A stretch of 64,000 nt of DNA from Rhodospirillaceae bacterium (GCA_040219235.1 JAVJSV010000007.1:1-64000); one strand, 5' to 3'. Numbered from the stretch's first letter, positions 46,794 through 56,862 are shown. A program made the numbers and translations. Notes: generated from the letters alone by a model not told the origin.

Positions 46794-46987
46794 AAGGATT
46801 TCCCTACCCAATAAATCCCCAGGCGCTGGTAGCACCTCTGAGTAACCGAATCGTAACGTGTAAAAGGTTAACGTGTCCAGTCATCTCTTTGATTCTTATG
46901 ATAAAATGACGATCATTAAGATTTCGTTTAAAGCTATCTTGTGTGCCGGTCGATACCCTCTGGAAGTCCCGCGCCGGAGTAAGGTTG

Positions 46988-47015
46988 AAGACTCTTTTGA
47001 GGGGGGTCTTTTTTT
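46988..47015 (+). terminator. Terminator-like hairpin upstream of clpS
   Basis: AAGACTCTTT (46988-46997) can pair with GGGGGGTCTT (47001-47010) using four G-U pairs, followed by TTTTT. It lies on the plus strand between divergent dacA and clpS, with no coding gene before it. It could end a small RNA made from 46836-46990 or act as an attenuator for clpS. The wobble pairs lower confidence. Confidence 0.4.
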
Positions 47016-47053
47016 AGGCAAGATGCGATACCATATTTGGTAATATTAGAACC

Positions 47054-47455
47054 ATGGTACCTGCAAGAATGACTTCAAAACCTAAACTTAATCTCTCTTT
47101 TTCTCCGATTGGTGCTGCAGTTAACAGCAGCGACCATGATGATGGGGATGACAAGGGCGGACCTGATATAGGCGTGGTGATCAAGGCACGTCCTAAGCTC
47201 AAGAAACCGTCCATGTACAAAGTTCTAATGTTGAACGATGACTACACGCCGATGGAGTTTGTTGTTCATGTATTGGAACGTGTCTTTGGTAAAACTGGCG
47301 ATGAAGCGACACGTATTATGTTGCATGTGCACCAAAAAGGCGTCGGTGTTTGTGGTGTCTACACCTATGAAGTTGCTGAAACCAAAGTGACTCAGACGAT
47401 GGATTTGGCACGAAAACACCAACATCCACTCCAATGCACGTTAGAAAAAGAATAA
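47054..47455 (+). CDS. clpS: ATP-dependent Clp protease adaptor ClpS
   Basis: ClpS delivers N-degron proteins to ClpA. The core is complete: [24 protein letters not shown] and [24 protein letters not shown], including the residues lining the N-degron pocket. From ATG 47054 the protein has 133 residues with about 45 residues before the core, longer than the usual 20-30. An internal ATG at 47069 is also possible; no strong ribosome-binding site favours either. clpA starts 50 bases after the stop. Confidence 0.94.
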   Translation: MVPARMTSKPKLNLSFSPIGAAVNSSDHDDGDDKGGPDIGVVIKARPKLKKPSMYKVLMLNDDYTPMEFVVHVLERVFGKTGDEATRIMLHVHQKGVGVCGVYTYEVAETKVTQTMDLARKHQHPLQCTLEKE

Positions 47456-47505
47456 CGACAACGTCACGCGCTAAAGTACTCACTCTAAAACTAAGGTATT
47501 TTTCG

Positions 47506-49839
47506 ATGCTTTCACAAAACCTAGAAAAGACATTGCATCACGCTCTGGCTTTAGCCGCCGAGAGAGATCATGAATATGCCACGTTGGAGCATCTATTATT
47601 GGCGTTATGCGACGATCAAGACGCCATATCTGTAATGCGCGCATGTAATGTTGATTTAGATCAGCTCAGCCAAGTGCTGACTGGTTTCGTTGACGAAGAT
47701 ATGGAAGGTCTTGTCGGGTCTGGAGAAGAAGACCCTAAGCCGACCGCCGGCTTTCAGCGCGTTGTCCAGCGCGCGGCTATTCATGTGCAGTCCTCTAATC
47801 GCGAGGAAGTCACAGGAGCTAACGTGCTTGTGGCACTTTTCTCTGAACGGGAGAGCCATGCTGTTTATTTTCTGCAAACCCAGGATATGACGCGCTTGGA
47901 CGCTGTGAATTATATCTCTCACGGTATTGCTAAACGTCCTGGCGAAGCACGGTCTAAACCTGTAAGTGGCGCCGAAGACGACGCACAGGGTGGGGACGAG
48001 CCTGGCAAACAGGGCAAAGAAGCACTGACGGCCTATTGCGTTAACTTAAATGAAAAAGCTGCAGACGGTAAAATTGACCCGCTGATCGGTCGTGATCTCG
48101 AGATCGAACGAACCATCCAAATCCTATGCAGACGAACGAAAAACAACCCGCTTTATGTTGGTGATTCTGGTGTTGGTAAAACGGCACTGGCCGAGGGATT
48201 AGCAAGACGAATTGTTAACAAAGAGGTTCCGGCTGTTTTAGAGAACGCCACAATTTTCTCATTAGATATGGGAACATTATTGGCGGGGACGCGATACCGT
48301 GGGGATTTTGAGGAGCGTCTAAAGGCTGTTGTTTCAGAGTTGGAACAAACAGAAGGGGCTGTCCTCTTCATTGATGAGATCCACACTGTTATCGGCGCAG
48401 GGGCCACATCAGGTGGAGCAATGGATGCATCCAATCTGTTGAAACCCGCGCTTGCGGCCGGCTCTTTAAGGTGTATGGGTTCGACGACCTATAAAGAATA
48501 CCGCAGTCACTTCGAGAAAGACCGTGCATTGGTGCGGCGTTTCCAAAAGATAGATGTTGTCGAACCGTCCGTTGAGGACACAATCAAAATTCTCAAGGGT
48601 CTCAAGCCTTATTATGAAAAACATCATAACGTAAGGTATACCGCCGATGCGATTCGCACAGCCGTTGAGCTTGCATCAAAATATATCAATGATCGTAAGC
48701 TTCCAGATAAAGCAATTGATGTGATCGATGAAACTGGTGCAGCGCAAATGCTTGTGCCTGAGGCAAAACGCCGCAAGACAATTTCTGTCAAAGAGGTTGA
48801 GGCTGTTGTCGCTAAGATGGCCCGCATTCCGCCTAAGTCTGTATCTCGGGACGATAAAAAAGCTCTGCAGGCTCTTGAGCGCGATCTTAAAACAATGGTC
48901 TTTGGCCAAGACAATGCCATCGTCGCGCTATCGAGTGCCATTAAGCTATCGCGCGCCGGTTTAAGAGAGCCTGAGAAACCAATTGGCAGTTACCTATTCT
49001 CTGGACCAACCGGCGTTGGTAAGACGGAAGTCGCGCGTCAGCTTGCCGCCAGTTTAGGCATAGAACTGCATCGCTTCGATATGTCTGAGTATATGGAACG
49101 CCATTCTGTATCACGACTTATTGGTGCGCCTCCTGGCTATGTAGGATTTGACCAAGGTGGTTTGTTAACGGATGCCGTCGATCAACATCCGCATTGCGTC
49201 CTCTTGCTCGATGAGATTGAAAAAGCCCACCCAGACTTATTTAATATTTTGCTTCAAGTTATGGATCACGGGAAGCTTACTGACCATCACGGGAAGAGTG
49301 TCGATTTCCGCAATACGATTTTGATCATGACGACAAATGCAGGCGCTTCTGAGCTTGCAAAAAATGCGATTGGTTTTGAGCGTGAGAGCCGTGTGGGCGA
49401 GGATAAAGAAGCTATCGAGCGTATGTTTACGCCGGAGTTCCGTAATCGCCTCGATGCTATTATTCCTTTCGCATCTCTAAATACAGAGGTGATTGGTAAG
49501 GTCGTGGATAAGTTTATCATTCAGTTGGAGGCCCAACTATCAGACCGCAATGTGACGATTGAGTTGTCGCAGGCCGCGCGCGATTATTTAGCGAGCAAAG
49601 GCTATGATAAAACTATGGGGGCCCGTCCTCTCGGACGTCTCATCCAGCATGAGATTAAGAAGCCCCTTGCAGAAGAGCTTTTGTTTGGGAAGTTGGTGTC
49701 GGGTGGTCTCGTCAAGATTGGTCTGAAGGATCGTAAGCTGACCTTTGATCTTGAACCGATGGTGAAAGCGACGAAACCAACAAAGAAAAAGAAGAAGGGC
49801 ACCGGTGGATCATCTAAGATTCCTGAGACAGTAAACTAG
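47506..49839 (+). CDS. clpA: ATP-dependent Clp protease ATPase subunit ClpA
   Basis: ClpA unfolds substrates for ClpP. ATG 47506 ([23 protein letters not shown]) follows CTAAGG; the frame extends back into clpS without homology. The 777-residue protein has a Clp N-domain, D1 with GDSGVGKTA and [13 protein letters not shown]2 with GPTGVGKTE and [11 protein letters not shown], and a ClpP-binding IGL-like loop is expected near KNAIGF. The Lys-rich tail ([13 protein letters not shown]) is unusual but short. clpP is not in the window. Confidence 0.96.
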   Translation: MLSQNLEKTLHHALALAAERDHEYATLEHLLLALCDDQDAISVMRACNVDLDQLSQVLTGFVDEDMEGLVGSGEEDPKPTAGFQRVVQRAAIHVQSSNREEVTGANVLVALFSERESHAVYFLQTQDMTRLDAVNYISHGIAKRPGEARSKPVSGAEDDAQGGDEPGKQGKEALTAYCVNLNEKAADGKIDPLIGRDLEIERTIQILCRRTKNNPLYVGDSGVGKTALAEGLARRIVNKEVPAVLENATIFSLDMGTLLAGTRYRGDFEERLKAVVSELEQTEGAVLFIDEIHTVIGAGATSGGAMDASNLLKPALAAGSLRCMGSTTYKEYRSHFEKDRALVRRFQKIDVVEPSVEDTIKILKGLKPYYEKHHNVRYTADAIRTAVELASKYINDRKLPDKAIDVIDETGAAQMLVPEAKRRKTISVKEVEAVVAKMARIPPKSVSRDDKKALQALERDLKTMVFGQDNAIVALSSAIKLSRAGLREPEKPIGSYLFSGPTGVGKTEVARQLAASLGIELHRFDMSEYMERHSVSRLIGAPPGYVGFDQGGLLTDAVDQHPHCVLLLDEIEKAHPDLFNILLQVMDHGKLTDHHGKSVDFRNTILIMTTNAGASELAKNAIGFERESRVGEDKEAIERMFTPEFRNRLDAIIPFASLNTEVIGKVVDKFIIQLEAQLSDRNVTIELSQAARDYLASKGYDKTMGARPLGRLIQHEIKKPLAEELLFGKLVSGGLVKIGLKDRKLTFDLEPMVKATKPTKKKKKGTGGSSKIPETVN

Positions 49840-49904
49840 AAAATATCCTCTCTCGGCAATTCTGAACTCTCTTCGAGATTCACTCCAAAAGCTAAGGTAA
49901 AGAA

Positions 49905-49931
49905 AAACCCCCGCCGAGAAGGCGGGGGTTT
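49905..49931. terminator. Bidirectional intrinsic terminator between clpA and glnA
   Basis: AAACCCCCGCC and GGCGGGGGTTT pair perfectly around GAGAA. Read on the minus strand the stem runs into TTTTTCTTT, a strong terminator for glnA; on the plus strand the T tract is shorter but can serve clpA. Confidence 0.9.
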
Positions 49932-49990
49932 CCCTGCGCGATCAGACAGCCTGGGTAACAATCTGGTCCAGGCAATCTAGTCGGACGTTT

Positions 49991-51400
49991 TTAGGACGAG
50001 TAGTACATGTCGAACTCGACAGGATGTGGAGTTTGCATGAAGCGGATAACTTCGGCCCGCTTAAGGCTAATATAGCCATCGATCATATCGTCAGTGAATG
50101 CATCGCCTTTGGTCAAGAAGTCGCGGTCCGCATCCAGCGCATCCAGCGCTTCTGCCAGTGAAGAGCAAACAGTCGGGATGTCTTTTAACTCTTCGGGTGG
50201 CAAATCATACAAGTCTTTGTCCATCGGATCGCCAGGATGAATTTTGTTCTCAATGCCATCGATACCGGCCATCAGCATGGCAGCATAGCCGAGGTATGGG
50301 TTGCCTGCCGGATCAGGGAAGCGGACTTCGACACGTTTGCCCTTTGGACTGGCAACGTGCGGAATACGACAAGATGCTGAACGATTGCGGGCAGAGTAGG
50401 CCAATAGCACAGGGGCTTCAAAGCCAGGAACCAGCCGCTTGTAACTATTGGTCGTGGAGTTGGTAAACGCATTAATAGCTTTGGCGTGCTTAATGATGCC
50501 ACCGATATAGTACAATGCCATTTCCGATAGATCTGCATAGCCAGAGCCAGCGAATAAATTCTTGCCATCCTTCCACAAAGATTGGTGCACATGCATACCG
50601 GAGCCGTTGTCGGCATAGACGGGCTTGGGCATGAATGTTGCGGTCTTGCCGTAGGCATGTGCGACCATGTGGACGCAGAACTTGTATATCTGCATGCCAT
50701 CACCACATTTGATCAGCTCGTCAAACTTGATGCCAAGTTCGTGCTGTGATGGTGCAACTTCATGGTGATGTTTTTCCATGGCAAGTCCCATCTCATGCAT
50801 GACGGTGACCATCTCAGCACGAAGATCTGTTCCACTATCTACTGGTGGAACTGGGAAGTAACCACCCTTATCCTTTGGGCGGTGAGCGTAGTTGCCTTCG
50901 TCGTACCCACGCCAACTATTGTAGGGACCTTCTTCACTATCGATCTGGTAGCCCATCATGTTTTGCTTGGTCGAGAAACGGACATCATCAAAAACAAAAA
51001 ATTCCGCTTCTGGGCCAAAGTAAGCGACATCGGCAATCCCACTGGACTGCATGTATGCGAGGGCGGCTTTTGCCACAGAACGCGGGCAGCGATTGTAAGG
51101 TTGTCCTGTTGAGGGTTCAATAACGTCGCAGAACAAGATCAACTGTGCTTGAGCCGTAAATGGATCCATTACAGCTGTTGAAAGGTCTGGCAGCAGTGTC
51201 ATGTCTGACTTGTCGATGCTCTTCCATCCTTGAATCGATGAGCCATCAAACATGATGCCCTCATTCAGCATGTCTTCATCCACAGTGCTAACATGCTGGG
51301 CAGTGTGCTGCCATTTACCGGCAGGGTTGGTGAAGCGGAAATCGACGTATTTAACGTCATTTTCCTCAATCATCTTAAGTATTGTCTTTGGGTCCGACAT
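49991..51400 (-). CDS. glnA: Glutamine synthetase, type I
   Basis: GlnA makes glutamine from glutamate, ammonia and ATP. ATG 51400 gives [32 protein letters not shown] and the standard 469 residues; ATG 51412 adds four. Active-site motifs include [19 protein letters not shown], and [13 protein letters not shown]. The adenylylation Tyr is in [10 protein letters not shown], so GlnE-type control is expected. It lies 127 bases behind glnB, the usual glnBA order, and ends at the terminator 49905-49931. Confidence 0.97.
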   Translation of the reverse strand: MSDPKTILKMIEENDVKYVDFRFTNPAGKWQHTAQHVSTVDEDMLNEGIMFDGSSIQGWKSIDKSDMTLLPDLSTAVMDPFTAQAQLILFCDVIEPSTGQPYNRCPRSVAKAALAYMQSSGIADVAYFGPEAEFFVFDDVRFSTKQNMMGYQIDSEEGPYNSWRGYDEGNYAHRPKDKGGYFPVPPVDSGTDLRAEMVTVMHEMGLAMEKHHHEVAPSQHELGIKFDELIKCGDGMQIYKFCVHMVAHAYGKTATFMPKPVYADNGSGMHVHQSLWKDGKNLFAGSGYADLSEMALYYIGGIIKHAKAINAFTNSTTNSYKRLVPGFEAPVLLAYSARNRSASCRIPHVASPKGKRVEVRFPDPAGNPYLGYAAMLMAGIDGIENKIHPGDPMDKDLYDLPPEELKDIPTVCSSLAEALDALDADRDFLTKGDAFTDDMIDGYISLKRAEVIRFMQTPHPVEFDMYYSS

Positions 51401-51527
51401 AGATTTTCCCATCCTTATGAGTGGTGGAGTAAAAGCTTAGCTGCCGTTATGGCCAGCAAAGTTGTGCAGGACTTGCTTCGCGCAGGAAAAGCAGGTCAAG
51501 CAAAGCGAGTAGGCGCCTCGCGGGAGT

Positions 51528-51887
<360 letters not shown>

Positions 51888-51962
51888 TTAATTGCGTTTG
51901 CAGCAGGACACTCCGCCCAATACGGAACCTTCGCCTACGCGATGTTTATTATTTAACATCTA

Positions 51963-51978
51963 TACAATTATTGTGCCA
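51963..51978 (-). promoter_or_regulatory. Sigma54-like promoter upstream of glnB
   Basis: On the minus strand the sequence reads TGGCAC-AATAA-TTGTA. The -24 element is perfect and the spacing to the -12 element is right, but the -12 GC is GT. A start near 51950 leaves a leader of about 85 bases before glnB. Nitrogen-regulated, NtrC-activated expression is known for glnBA in several alphaproteobacteria. Confidence 0.55.
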
Positions 51979-52140
51979 TTTTAAGTCGATAAGAAAAGAC
52001 AATATACATCAATGGCTTATGTTAAAATTTAGCAGATAGTATGCGGGTAGCATCTGCTCATAAGGCCAGCATTTTGCCTAAAAAATAGGCAAGAACTCTG
52101 TTCTGCTCTTCACGATATTTGTTGGGAAGTTTTCCAATTC

Positions 52141-52167
52141 TTGACTGTGAATTTGTTTGGGTTTAAT
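52141..52167 (+). promoter_or_regulatory. Candidate sigma70 promoter of tRNA-His
   Basis: TTGACT (52141-52146) and TTTAAT (52162-52167) are separated by 15 bases; shifting the -10 by one gives 16. The predicted start is within a few bases of the mature tRNA at 52183. The spacing is short, so confidence is moderate. Confidence 0.5.
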
Positions 52168-52182
52168 CGACGCGCCGGTATG

Positions 52183-52259
52183 GCGGGTGTAGCTCAGTTG
52201 GTTAGAGCGCCTGATTGTGGTTCAGGAGGTCGTGGGTTCGATCCCCATCACTCGCCCCA
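52183..52259 (+). tRNA. tRNA-His (anticodon GTG)
   Basis: Acceptor arms GCGGGTG and CACTCGC pair, the anticodon loop is TTGTGGT (anticodon GTG), the T loop is GTTCGATCC and CCA is encoded at 52257-52259. The discriminator is C, and a G at 52182 can supply the extra G-1 typical of tRNA-His. Confidence 0.97.
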
Positions 52260-52331
52260 TTCCTAAAATATCAGAACTGATTAAGGGCACATGGTACGAC
52301 AGAGTGGTGCCGTTTATTAGCACATGCCCCC

Positions 52332-52355
52332 AATAAGGTATTATAATACCTTATT
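52332..52355. repeat. Perfect 24-bp AT-rich palindrome
   Basis: The half-site AATAAGGTATTA (52332-52343) is followed directly by its exact reverse complement (52344-52355). It lies between tRNA-His and the rplM promoter. It may end tRNA-His transcription as a hairpin or be a protein-binding site. The tail after it is only partly T-rich. Confidence 0.55.
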
Positions 52356-52398
52356 CTCAAATTGCTGTTTTTACTATCTTTTTAGCGTTGACACCGCA

Positions 52399-52427
52399 TT
52401 AAAGCTCCCATAAACAGCGGCTATAAT
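52399..52427 (+). promoter_or_regulatory. Candidate promoter of rplM-rpsI
   Basis: TATAAT at 52422-52427 is a perfect -10 with TTAAAG at 52399-52404 exactly 17 bases before it. A perfect TTGACA at 52388-52393 is 28 bases away from that -10, but could pair with TAAACA at 52411-52416 (17-base spacer), so two overlapping promoters are possible. The leader would be about 60 bases. Confidence 0.6.
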
Positions 52428-52495
52428 TCGTAATGACCATGCTTAGAATTGATTCTGCGCAAAGGTCAAAACCAAAAAAGCTCCTAGAGGATGAA

Positions 52496-52960
52496 ATGAA
52501 GACATATTCAGCCCGCCCGAGTGAGGTGCAGCGCAAATGGTACATTATTGATGCTGAGGACATTGTCCTAGGCCGCATGGCCGTTGAAATTGCCGACCTT
52601 TTACGCGGCAAACATAAGCCTATGTATACCCCACACATTGATACCGGTGACAATGTCATCGTGATCAACGCTGCTAAAGTGCGCCTGACCGGTGATAAGT
52701 TATCCAATAAAACTTATTACTGGCATACAGGTTATCCTGGCGGGATTAAGAGCCGGACAGCTGGCGAGTTATTGTCCGGACGTTATCCAGAGCGTGTTGT
52801 TGAAAAAGCTGTAGAACGCATGATGCCAAAAGGGCCCCTTGGTCGTGCCCAGTTCAAAAAATTGAAAATTTACGCGGGCACTGAACACCCGCATGAAGCT
52901 CAGAAACCAGAAGTCCTAGATATTGCCGCGCGCAATCCGAAGAACAAGAGGAGTGCTTAA
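52496..52960 (+). CDS. rplM: 50S ribosomal protein L13
   Basis: L13 is an early-assembly 23S rRNA binder. ATG 52496, after AGAGGATGAA, gives [29 protein letters not shown] and 154 residues, the family norm; an ATG at 52433 lies at the predicted transcription start and is rejected. [23 protein letters not shown] and [16 protein letters not shown] confirm it. rpsI follows after 2 bases. Confidence 0.97.
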   Translation: MKTYSARPSEVQRKWYIIDAEDIVLGRMAVEIADLLRGKHKPMYTPHIDTGDNVIVINAAKVRLTGDKLSNKTYYWHTGYPGGIKSRTAGELLSGRYPERVVEKAVERMMPKGPLGRAQFKKLKIYAGTEHPHEAQKPEVLDIAARNPKNKRSA

Positions 52961-52962
52961 AC

Positions 52963-53433
52963 ATGACGGATGCAACCACCTCTCTTGAAGATCTCAAGGA
53001 AGTTGTCACTGAAGCAGCAGCACCTCGCGAGCCGAAGAAAGACGAATTTGGCCGTTCCTATGCCACTGGCCGACGCAAAGATGCTGTCGCTCGCGTATGG
53101 ATCAAGCCTGGCACCGGTAAAATCACGGTTAACAGCCGCGAACTGGAAAACTATTTTCCACGACCTGTGCTGCGGATGATGATCAATCAACCGTTTCAGG
53201 TGACCAACAGAGAAAACCAATTCGATGTGTACTGCACGGTTTCCGGTGGTGGACTGTCGGGGCAGGCTGGCGCACTGCGCCATGGTATTTCACAGGCCCT
53301 CACCTTGTTTGAGCCAGACCTGCGTCCTGTTCTTAAGAAAGGTGGTTTCCTTACGCGTGACTCTCGCGTTGTTGAACGTAAGAAGTATGGTCGCCGCAAA
53401 GCGCGTCGTAGTTTCCAGTTCTCAAAGCGTTAA
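52963..53433 (+). CDS. rpsI: 30S ribosomal protein S9
   Basis: S9 touches the P-site tRNA through its C-terminal tail. The 156-residue protein has [41 protein letters not shown] and the end [22 protein letters not shown], all conserved. About 30 acidic residues precede the core, as in other alphaproteobacteria. A terminator follows 26 bases after the stop. Confidence 0.97.
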   Translation: MTDATTSLEDLKEVVTEAAAPREPKKDEFGRSYATGRRKDAVARVWIKPGTGKITVNSRELENYFPRPVLRMMINQPFQVTNRENQFDVYCTVSGGGLSGQAGALRHGISQALTLFEPDLRPVLKKGGFLTRDSRVVERKKYGRRKARRSFQFSKR

Positions 53434-53458
53434 AACGCTTCACCATAATAATGCTGAG

Positions 53459-53492
53459 AAAGGGCGTTGTTTTTGGCAACGCCCTTTTTCTT
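53459..53492 (+). terminator. Intrinsic terminator after rpsI
   Basis: AAAGGGCGTTG (53459-53469) pairs with CAACGCCCTTT (53477-53487) across a T-rich loop and continues into TTCTTT. It closes the rplM-rpsI operon. Confidence 0.93.
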
Positions 53493-53552
53493 TGTGCAGC
53501 TAAGCTATTAAAGTCTTTTCCACAGCTTGTTGACGAGAGACATTGATAAGTC

Positions 53553-55163
53553 ATGAAGAATGGCGATTCTTCCATAACCGAACTCATGCACGAGGCGGCG
53601 ACATGCTTCAATGCAGGTGATTTGCCGGGTGCGCAGTCAGCCTGCGAACGCTTGATTGAAATCGAGCCCGGTCATCCTGACGCGCTCAATGTATTGGCAG
53701 TGATTGCCCGGGCAAACAAGAAGTGGGGCCGGGCTGAAGAGATTGCCAAAGAGGCTTTTGCTGTCAATCCAAACAGTGCGCGGCTTGCCAATACACTTGG
53801 CTTAATCTTTCTCGACCAGCGACGACTGAATGAAGCTATTGAGAGCTTTGAAACGGCTATAGGTTTGAATGATCAGCATAGCGGGTACCTGAGTAATTTA
53901 GGAAGCGCACTCCAGGCTGATGCTCAATGGGAAACCGCCAAGGATGCTTTTAGCCGAGCCCTAGTCATTGATCCGGTTTTTCGTGCCGCTTTGATTGGTC
54001 GTGCTTCCGTGGCGACAGATATGGGAGTTTTCGCAGAGGCCGTGACGGATTTGGCGCTCGCAAAAAAATCTGGCCCTCCTGATCCGGCTGTTGAAACGGG
54101 TTTTGCCAAGCTGTTCCTCGCTCAGGGTAACCTGGATGCGGCCTATACGGCATTTGATGCTGCCGTTGCGCTTACAGAGCACGTTGCAGATGCAAAGGTT
54201 AATCGTGGTCTCATTCGCATGATGCAAGGTCGGATACAAGATGGATGGGAAGACTATGCCTCACGCAGGTGGCGCAGATGGTCGCGCTCAGCATCACGTT
54301 ATTCACATATACAACCTTGGAAAGGCGAGAACCTCTCTGGGAAGTCAATTCTGATATGGTGCGAGCAGGGTCTTGGCGAAGCCATCCTGTGCGCTTCATT
54401 TATCAACAAACTCACAGCCGAGGCAGAGCGTGTGACCGTTGAAGTTGATGCTCGTCTTGTATCCTTGTTTGAGAGATCTTTTCCTGCCGTAGAGATCGTC
54501 GCGCAAGGGACTGAAGCTATTGGCGAAGAAAATTCAATCGATATTCAGGCGCCGATTTTTGAGTTGATCGGGTACCGCTCATCCAACGCGTTGACGCAAG
54601 CTCCTGGGGCAGCCTTTCTCTGGCCAGATGAAGACCAAAAGGAAGCCTTTGCCATGGAGTACCGGGCCTTGGGCGGTGATAACCCCTTGGTTGGCATTTC
54701 GTGGGGAAGTCCTGCTGCTGCGACAGCCCGTCAAAAAAGTCTGCCTATCGATATTTTTGAGCCAATACTGAGGATACCGGATGTGACATTCGTAAATCTT
54801 CAGTATGGCCCAGCGCGCCATGAAATAGCTGAGATTGCCCAAAGTGTCGGTGCCAATTTGATTACCGATTCTACTGTTGATCTTGATGGGTCATTAGATT
54901 CTCCAGCAGCTCAAATTGCGGCGCTAGACCTTGTCATTACAGTGACGAACTCTACCGCGCATTTGGCTGGTGCGCTTGGCAAGGAAACATGGGTGTTAGT
55001 GCCTCCTTTAGGGCTGGGAAGCATGTGGTATTGGTTCACGGATATGGACAAAAGCCCATGGTATGCGTCTGTGACTTTAATGCGTCGAACGTTAGGGGCG
55101 GATACTCAATTCATGTCGCAAGTCACTATGCGCCTCAAGGCTTGGGTCGATCGGCGGTGCTAA
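53553..55163 (+). CDS. TPR protein with glycosyltransferase-like C-terminal domain
   Basis: The 536-residue product has about five or six tetratricopeptide repeats in residues 5-230 (for example NSARLANTLGLIFLDQRRLNEAIESFETAI), a basic linker (YASRRWRRWSRSASRYSH) and a C-terminal domain with GKSILIWCEQGLGEAILCASFINKL and a late ITVTNSTAHLAGALGKETWVLVPPLGLGSMWYW. That second half resembles GT-B folds found in TPR proteins near flagellar or polysaccharide genes. The acceptor is unknown. It has no signal peptide and stands alone between rpsI and argC. Confidence 0.78.
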   Translation: MKNGDSSITELMHEAATCFNAGDLPGAQSACERLIEIEPGHPDALNVLAVIARANKKWGRAEEIAKEAFAVNPNSARLANTLGLIFLDQRRLNEAIESFETAIGLNDQHSGYLSNLGSALQADAQWETAKDAFSRALVIDPVFRAALIGRASVATDMGVFAEAVTDLALAKKSGPPDPAVETGFAKLFLAQGNLDAAYTAFDAAVALTEHVADAKVNRGLIRMMQGRIQDGWEDYASRRWRRWSRSASRYSHIQPWKGENLSGKSILIWCEQGLGEAILCASFINKLTAEAERVTVEVDARLVSLFERSFPAVEIVAQGTEAIGEENSIDIQAPIFELIGYRSSNALTQAPGAAFLWPDEDQKEAFAMEYRALGGDNPLVGISWGSPAAATARQKSLPIDIFEPILRIPDVTFVNLQYGPARHEIAEIAQSVGANLITDSTVDLDGSLDSPAAQIAALDLVITVTNSTAHLAGALGKETWVLVPPLGLGSMWYWFTDMDKSPWYASVTLMRRTLGADTQFMSQVTMRLKAWVDRRC

Positions 55164-55255
55164 TAGTCGCTTCCTATTCGCTTCATCTTTCGTCAGTACG
55201 TCAGTTGGTGTACATCTTCGTTACAGAAACACTATGATCAAAATCGAGTAGAAAA

Positions 55256-56299
55256 ATGGATAAACCCATTCGTACAGCTATTCTAGGTGCCAGCGGTTAC
55301 ACCGGAGCTGAACTGGTGCGTTTGCTTGCTGGCCATCCTAATGTCGTTATTACGGCATTAACAGCCGACCGCAAGGCTGGGCAAACATTGGGCAGCGTCT
55401 TCCCGCACTTGGCTTGGCTCGAACTTCCGGACTTGGTCACGATTGATGATGTGGATTGGGATGAAGTGGATTTTGTTTTCTGTGCTTTGCCTCACGGGAC
55501 AACGCAGGATGTCATTGCCGATTTGCCAGGAGACAAAAAGATTGTTGATTTGTCGGCGGACTTTCGGCTGTCTGATGTCAGTCTGTACGATGATGTGTAT
55601 GGCCACGCTCATCGAGCGCCTGCCCTTCAGGAAGAGGCGGTGTATGGCCTGACTGAGCATGCACGGGAGGCCGTCGCGAAAGCACGGCTTGTTGCTAACC
55701 CTGGATGCTATCCTACGTCAGCTCTCTTGCCGCTGATTCCACTCGTGAAGGCGGGAATGATTGATGCCGATGATATCATCATTGATGCAAAATCAGGTGT
55801 GTCTGGCGCAGGCCGTGCGCCGAAAGAAACATCTCTGTTTACTGAGGTCAGCGAAGGTATCCACGCGTATGGTGTTGGCTATCACAGGCATGCACCGGAA
55901 ATAGAGCAAGAGCTCGGACGTGCGGCCCGGCGAAAAATTATTGTGAACTTTACGCCTCATTTGGTGCCCATGAACCGTGGCATTTTTTCCACCATTTACG
56001 TCCGAGGCGTTGACGGAAATGGGGCATCGGAAGTGCGTGCCAAGTTGGCGGAGACCTATAGCGGCGAGCCGTTTGTGAAGGTGCTGCCTGATGGTAGTAT
56101 TCCGCAGACGCGGCACGTCCGTGGATCCAATCATTGTTTCATGAGTGTCACGGTGGACCGCTTAAAGGGCCGCATGATTATTTGCTCGGTTGAAGATAAT
56201 TTGATCAAAGGAGCGTCAGGGCAGGCGATACAAAACATGAATGTGATGTATGGCTTGCCGGAGTCGACCGGGCTGACACAAGCGCCAATGTTTCCATAA
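55256..56299 (+). CDS. argC: N-acetyl-gamma-glutamyl-phosphate reductase
   Basis: ArgC performs the third step of arginine synthesis, reducing N-acetylglutamyl phosphate with NADPH. The 347-residue enzyme has AILGASGYTGAELVRLLAGHP (8-28), active-site Cys in VANPGCYPTSALLPL and HRHAPEIEQEL. Its stop overlaps the ATG of the carbonic anhydrase-like gene by one base. A rpsI-argC neighbourhood is frequent in alphaproteobacteria; here the TPR gene is inserted between. Confidence 0.96.
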   Translation: MDKPIRTAILGASGYTGAELVRLLAGHPNVVITALTADRKAGQTLGSVFPHLAWLELPDLVTIDDVDWDEVDFVFCALPHGTTQDVIADLPGDKKIVDLSADFRLSDVSLYDDVYGHAHRAPALQEEAVYGLTEHAREAVAKARLVANPGCYPTSALLPLIPLVKAGMIDADDIIIDAKSGVSGAGRAPKETSLFTEVSEGIHAYGVGYHRHAPEIEQELGRAARRKIIVNFTPHLVPMNRGIFSTIYVRGVDGNGASEVRAKLAETYSGEPFVKVLPDGSIPQTRHVRGSNHCFMSVTVDRLKGRMIICSVEDNLIKGASGQAIQNMNVMYGLPESTGLTQAPMFP

Positions 56300-56838
56300 T
56301 GAGTTTGGCGGCCAAACCGACGATCGTGCCATGGAACGGGGTAAGGCCGACCATTGATGCAAGTGCCTTTATCGCATCCAATGCCACAGTCATTGGTGAT
56401 ACGCACATCGGAGCGGAAGCCAGCATATGGTTTAATGTCGTCTTGCGCGGTGATGTGAATTTTATCCGCGTCGGAGCGCGAACCAATATCCAGGATGGCA
56501 CGGTCGTTCACGTGTCGTCTAAGGACCATCCAACCATTATCGGTGATGATGTTCTCATCGGTCACATGGCGATGATCCATGCGTGCACTCTTGAAGACCA
56601 TTGCTTTGTTGGGATGTCGGCAACCGTTATGGATGGCGCTATCGTCGAGCAAGGGGCTATGGTAGCAGCAGGTGCGCTTGTTGCGCCTGGAAAGCGCGTG
56701 GCGACAGGGCAGCTCTGGGCTGGGACGCCGGCAAAATACATTCGTGATGTATCTGCTGAAGAAGCTGCGAGTTTTCCAACTCAAATCCAGCGCTATGTGG
56801 ATCTGGGCCAGAAATATAAAGAACTCCTGAAGAATTAG
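56299..56838 (+). CDS. Gamma-carbonic anhydrase family protein
   Basis: The 179-residue protein is a left-handed beta-helix hexapeptide-repeat protein of the gamma-CA/YrdA group. It shows IGDTHIGAEASIWFNVVLRGDVN, NIQDGTVVHV, IGHMAMIHACTLEDHCFVGM with the metal-ligand His residues. Catalytic activity of such homologues is often absent or redox controlled. It overlaps the argC stop by one base (TAATG), so the two are co-translated. Confidence 0.92.
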   Translation: MSLAAKPTIVPWNGVRPTIDASAFIASNATVIGDTHIGAEASIWFNVVLRGDVNFIRVGARTNIQDGTVVHVSSKDHPTIIGDDVLIGHMAMIHACTLEDHCFVGMSATVMDGAIVEQGAMVAAGALVAPGKRVATGQLWAGTPAKYIRDVSAEEAASFPTQIQRYVDLGQKYKELLKN

Positions 56839-56844
56839 GCGCGA

Positions 56845-56862
56845 CCGTCATAGAACAATCAT
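56845..56862 (+). promoter_or_regulatory. Candidate Pho box upstream of phnD
   Basis: CCGTCAT-AGAA-CAATCAT matches the PhoB site pattern of two CTGTCAT repeats with a 4-base AT-rich spacer (6 of 7 and 5 of 7). TATGAC at 56875-56880 is a plausible -10 at the usual distance. Phosphate-starvation control of the downstream importer is inferred. Confidence 0.6.
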
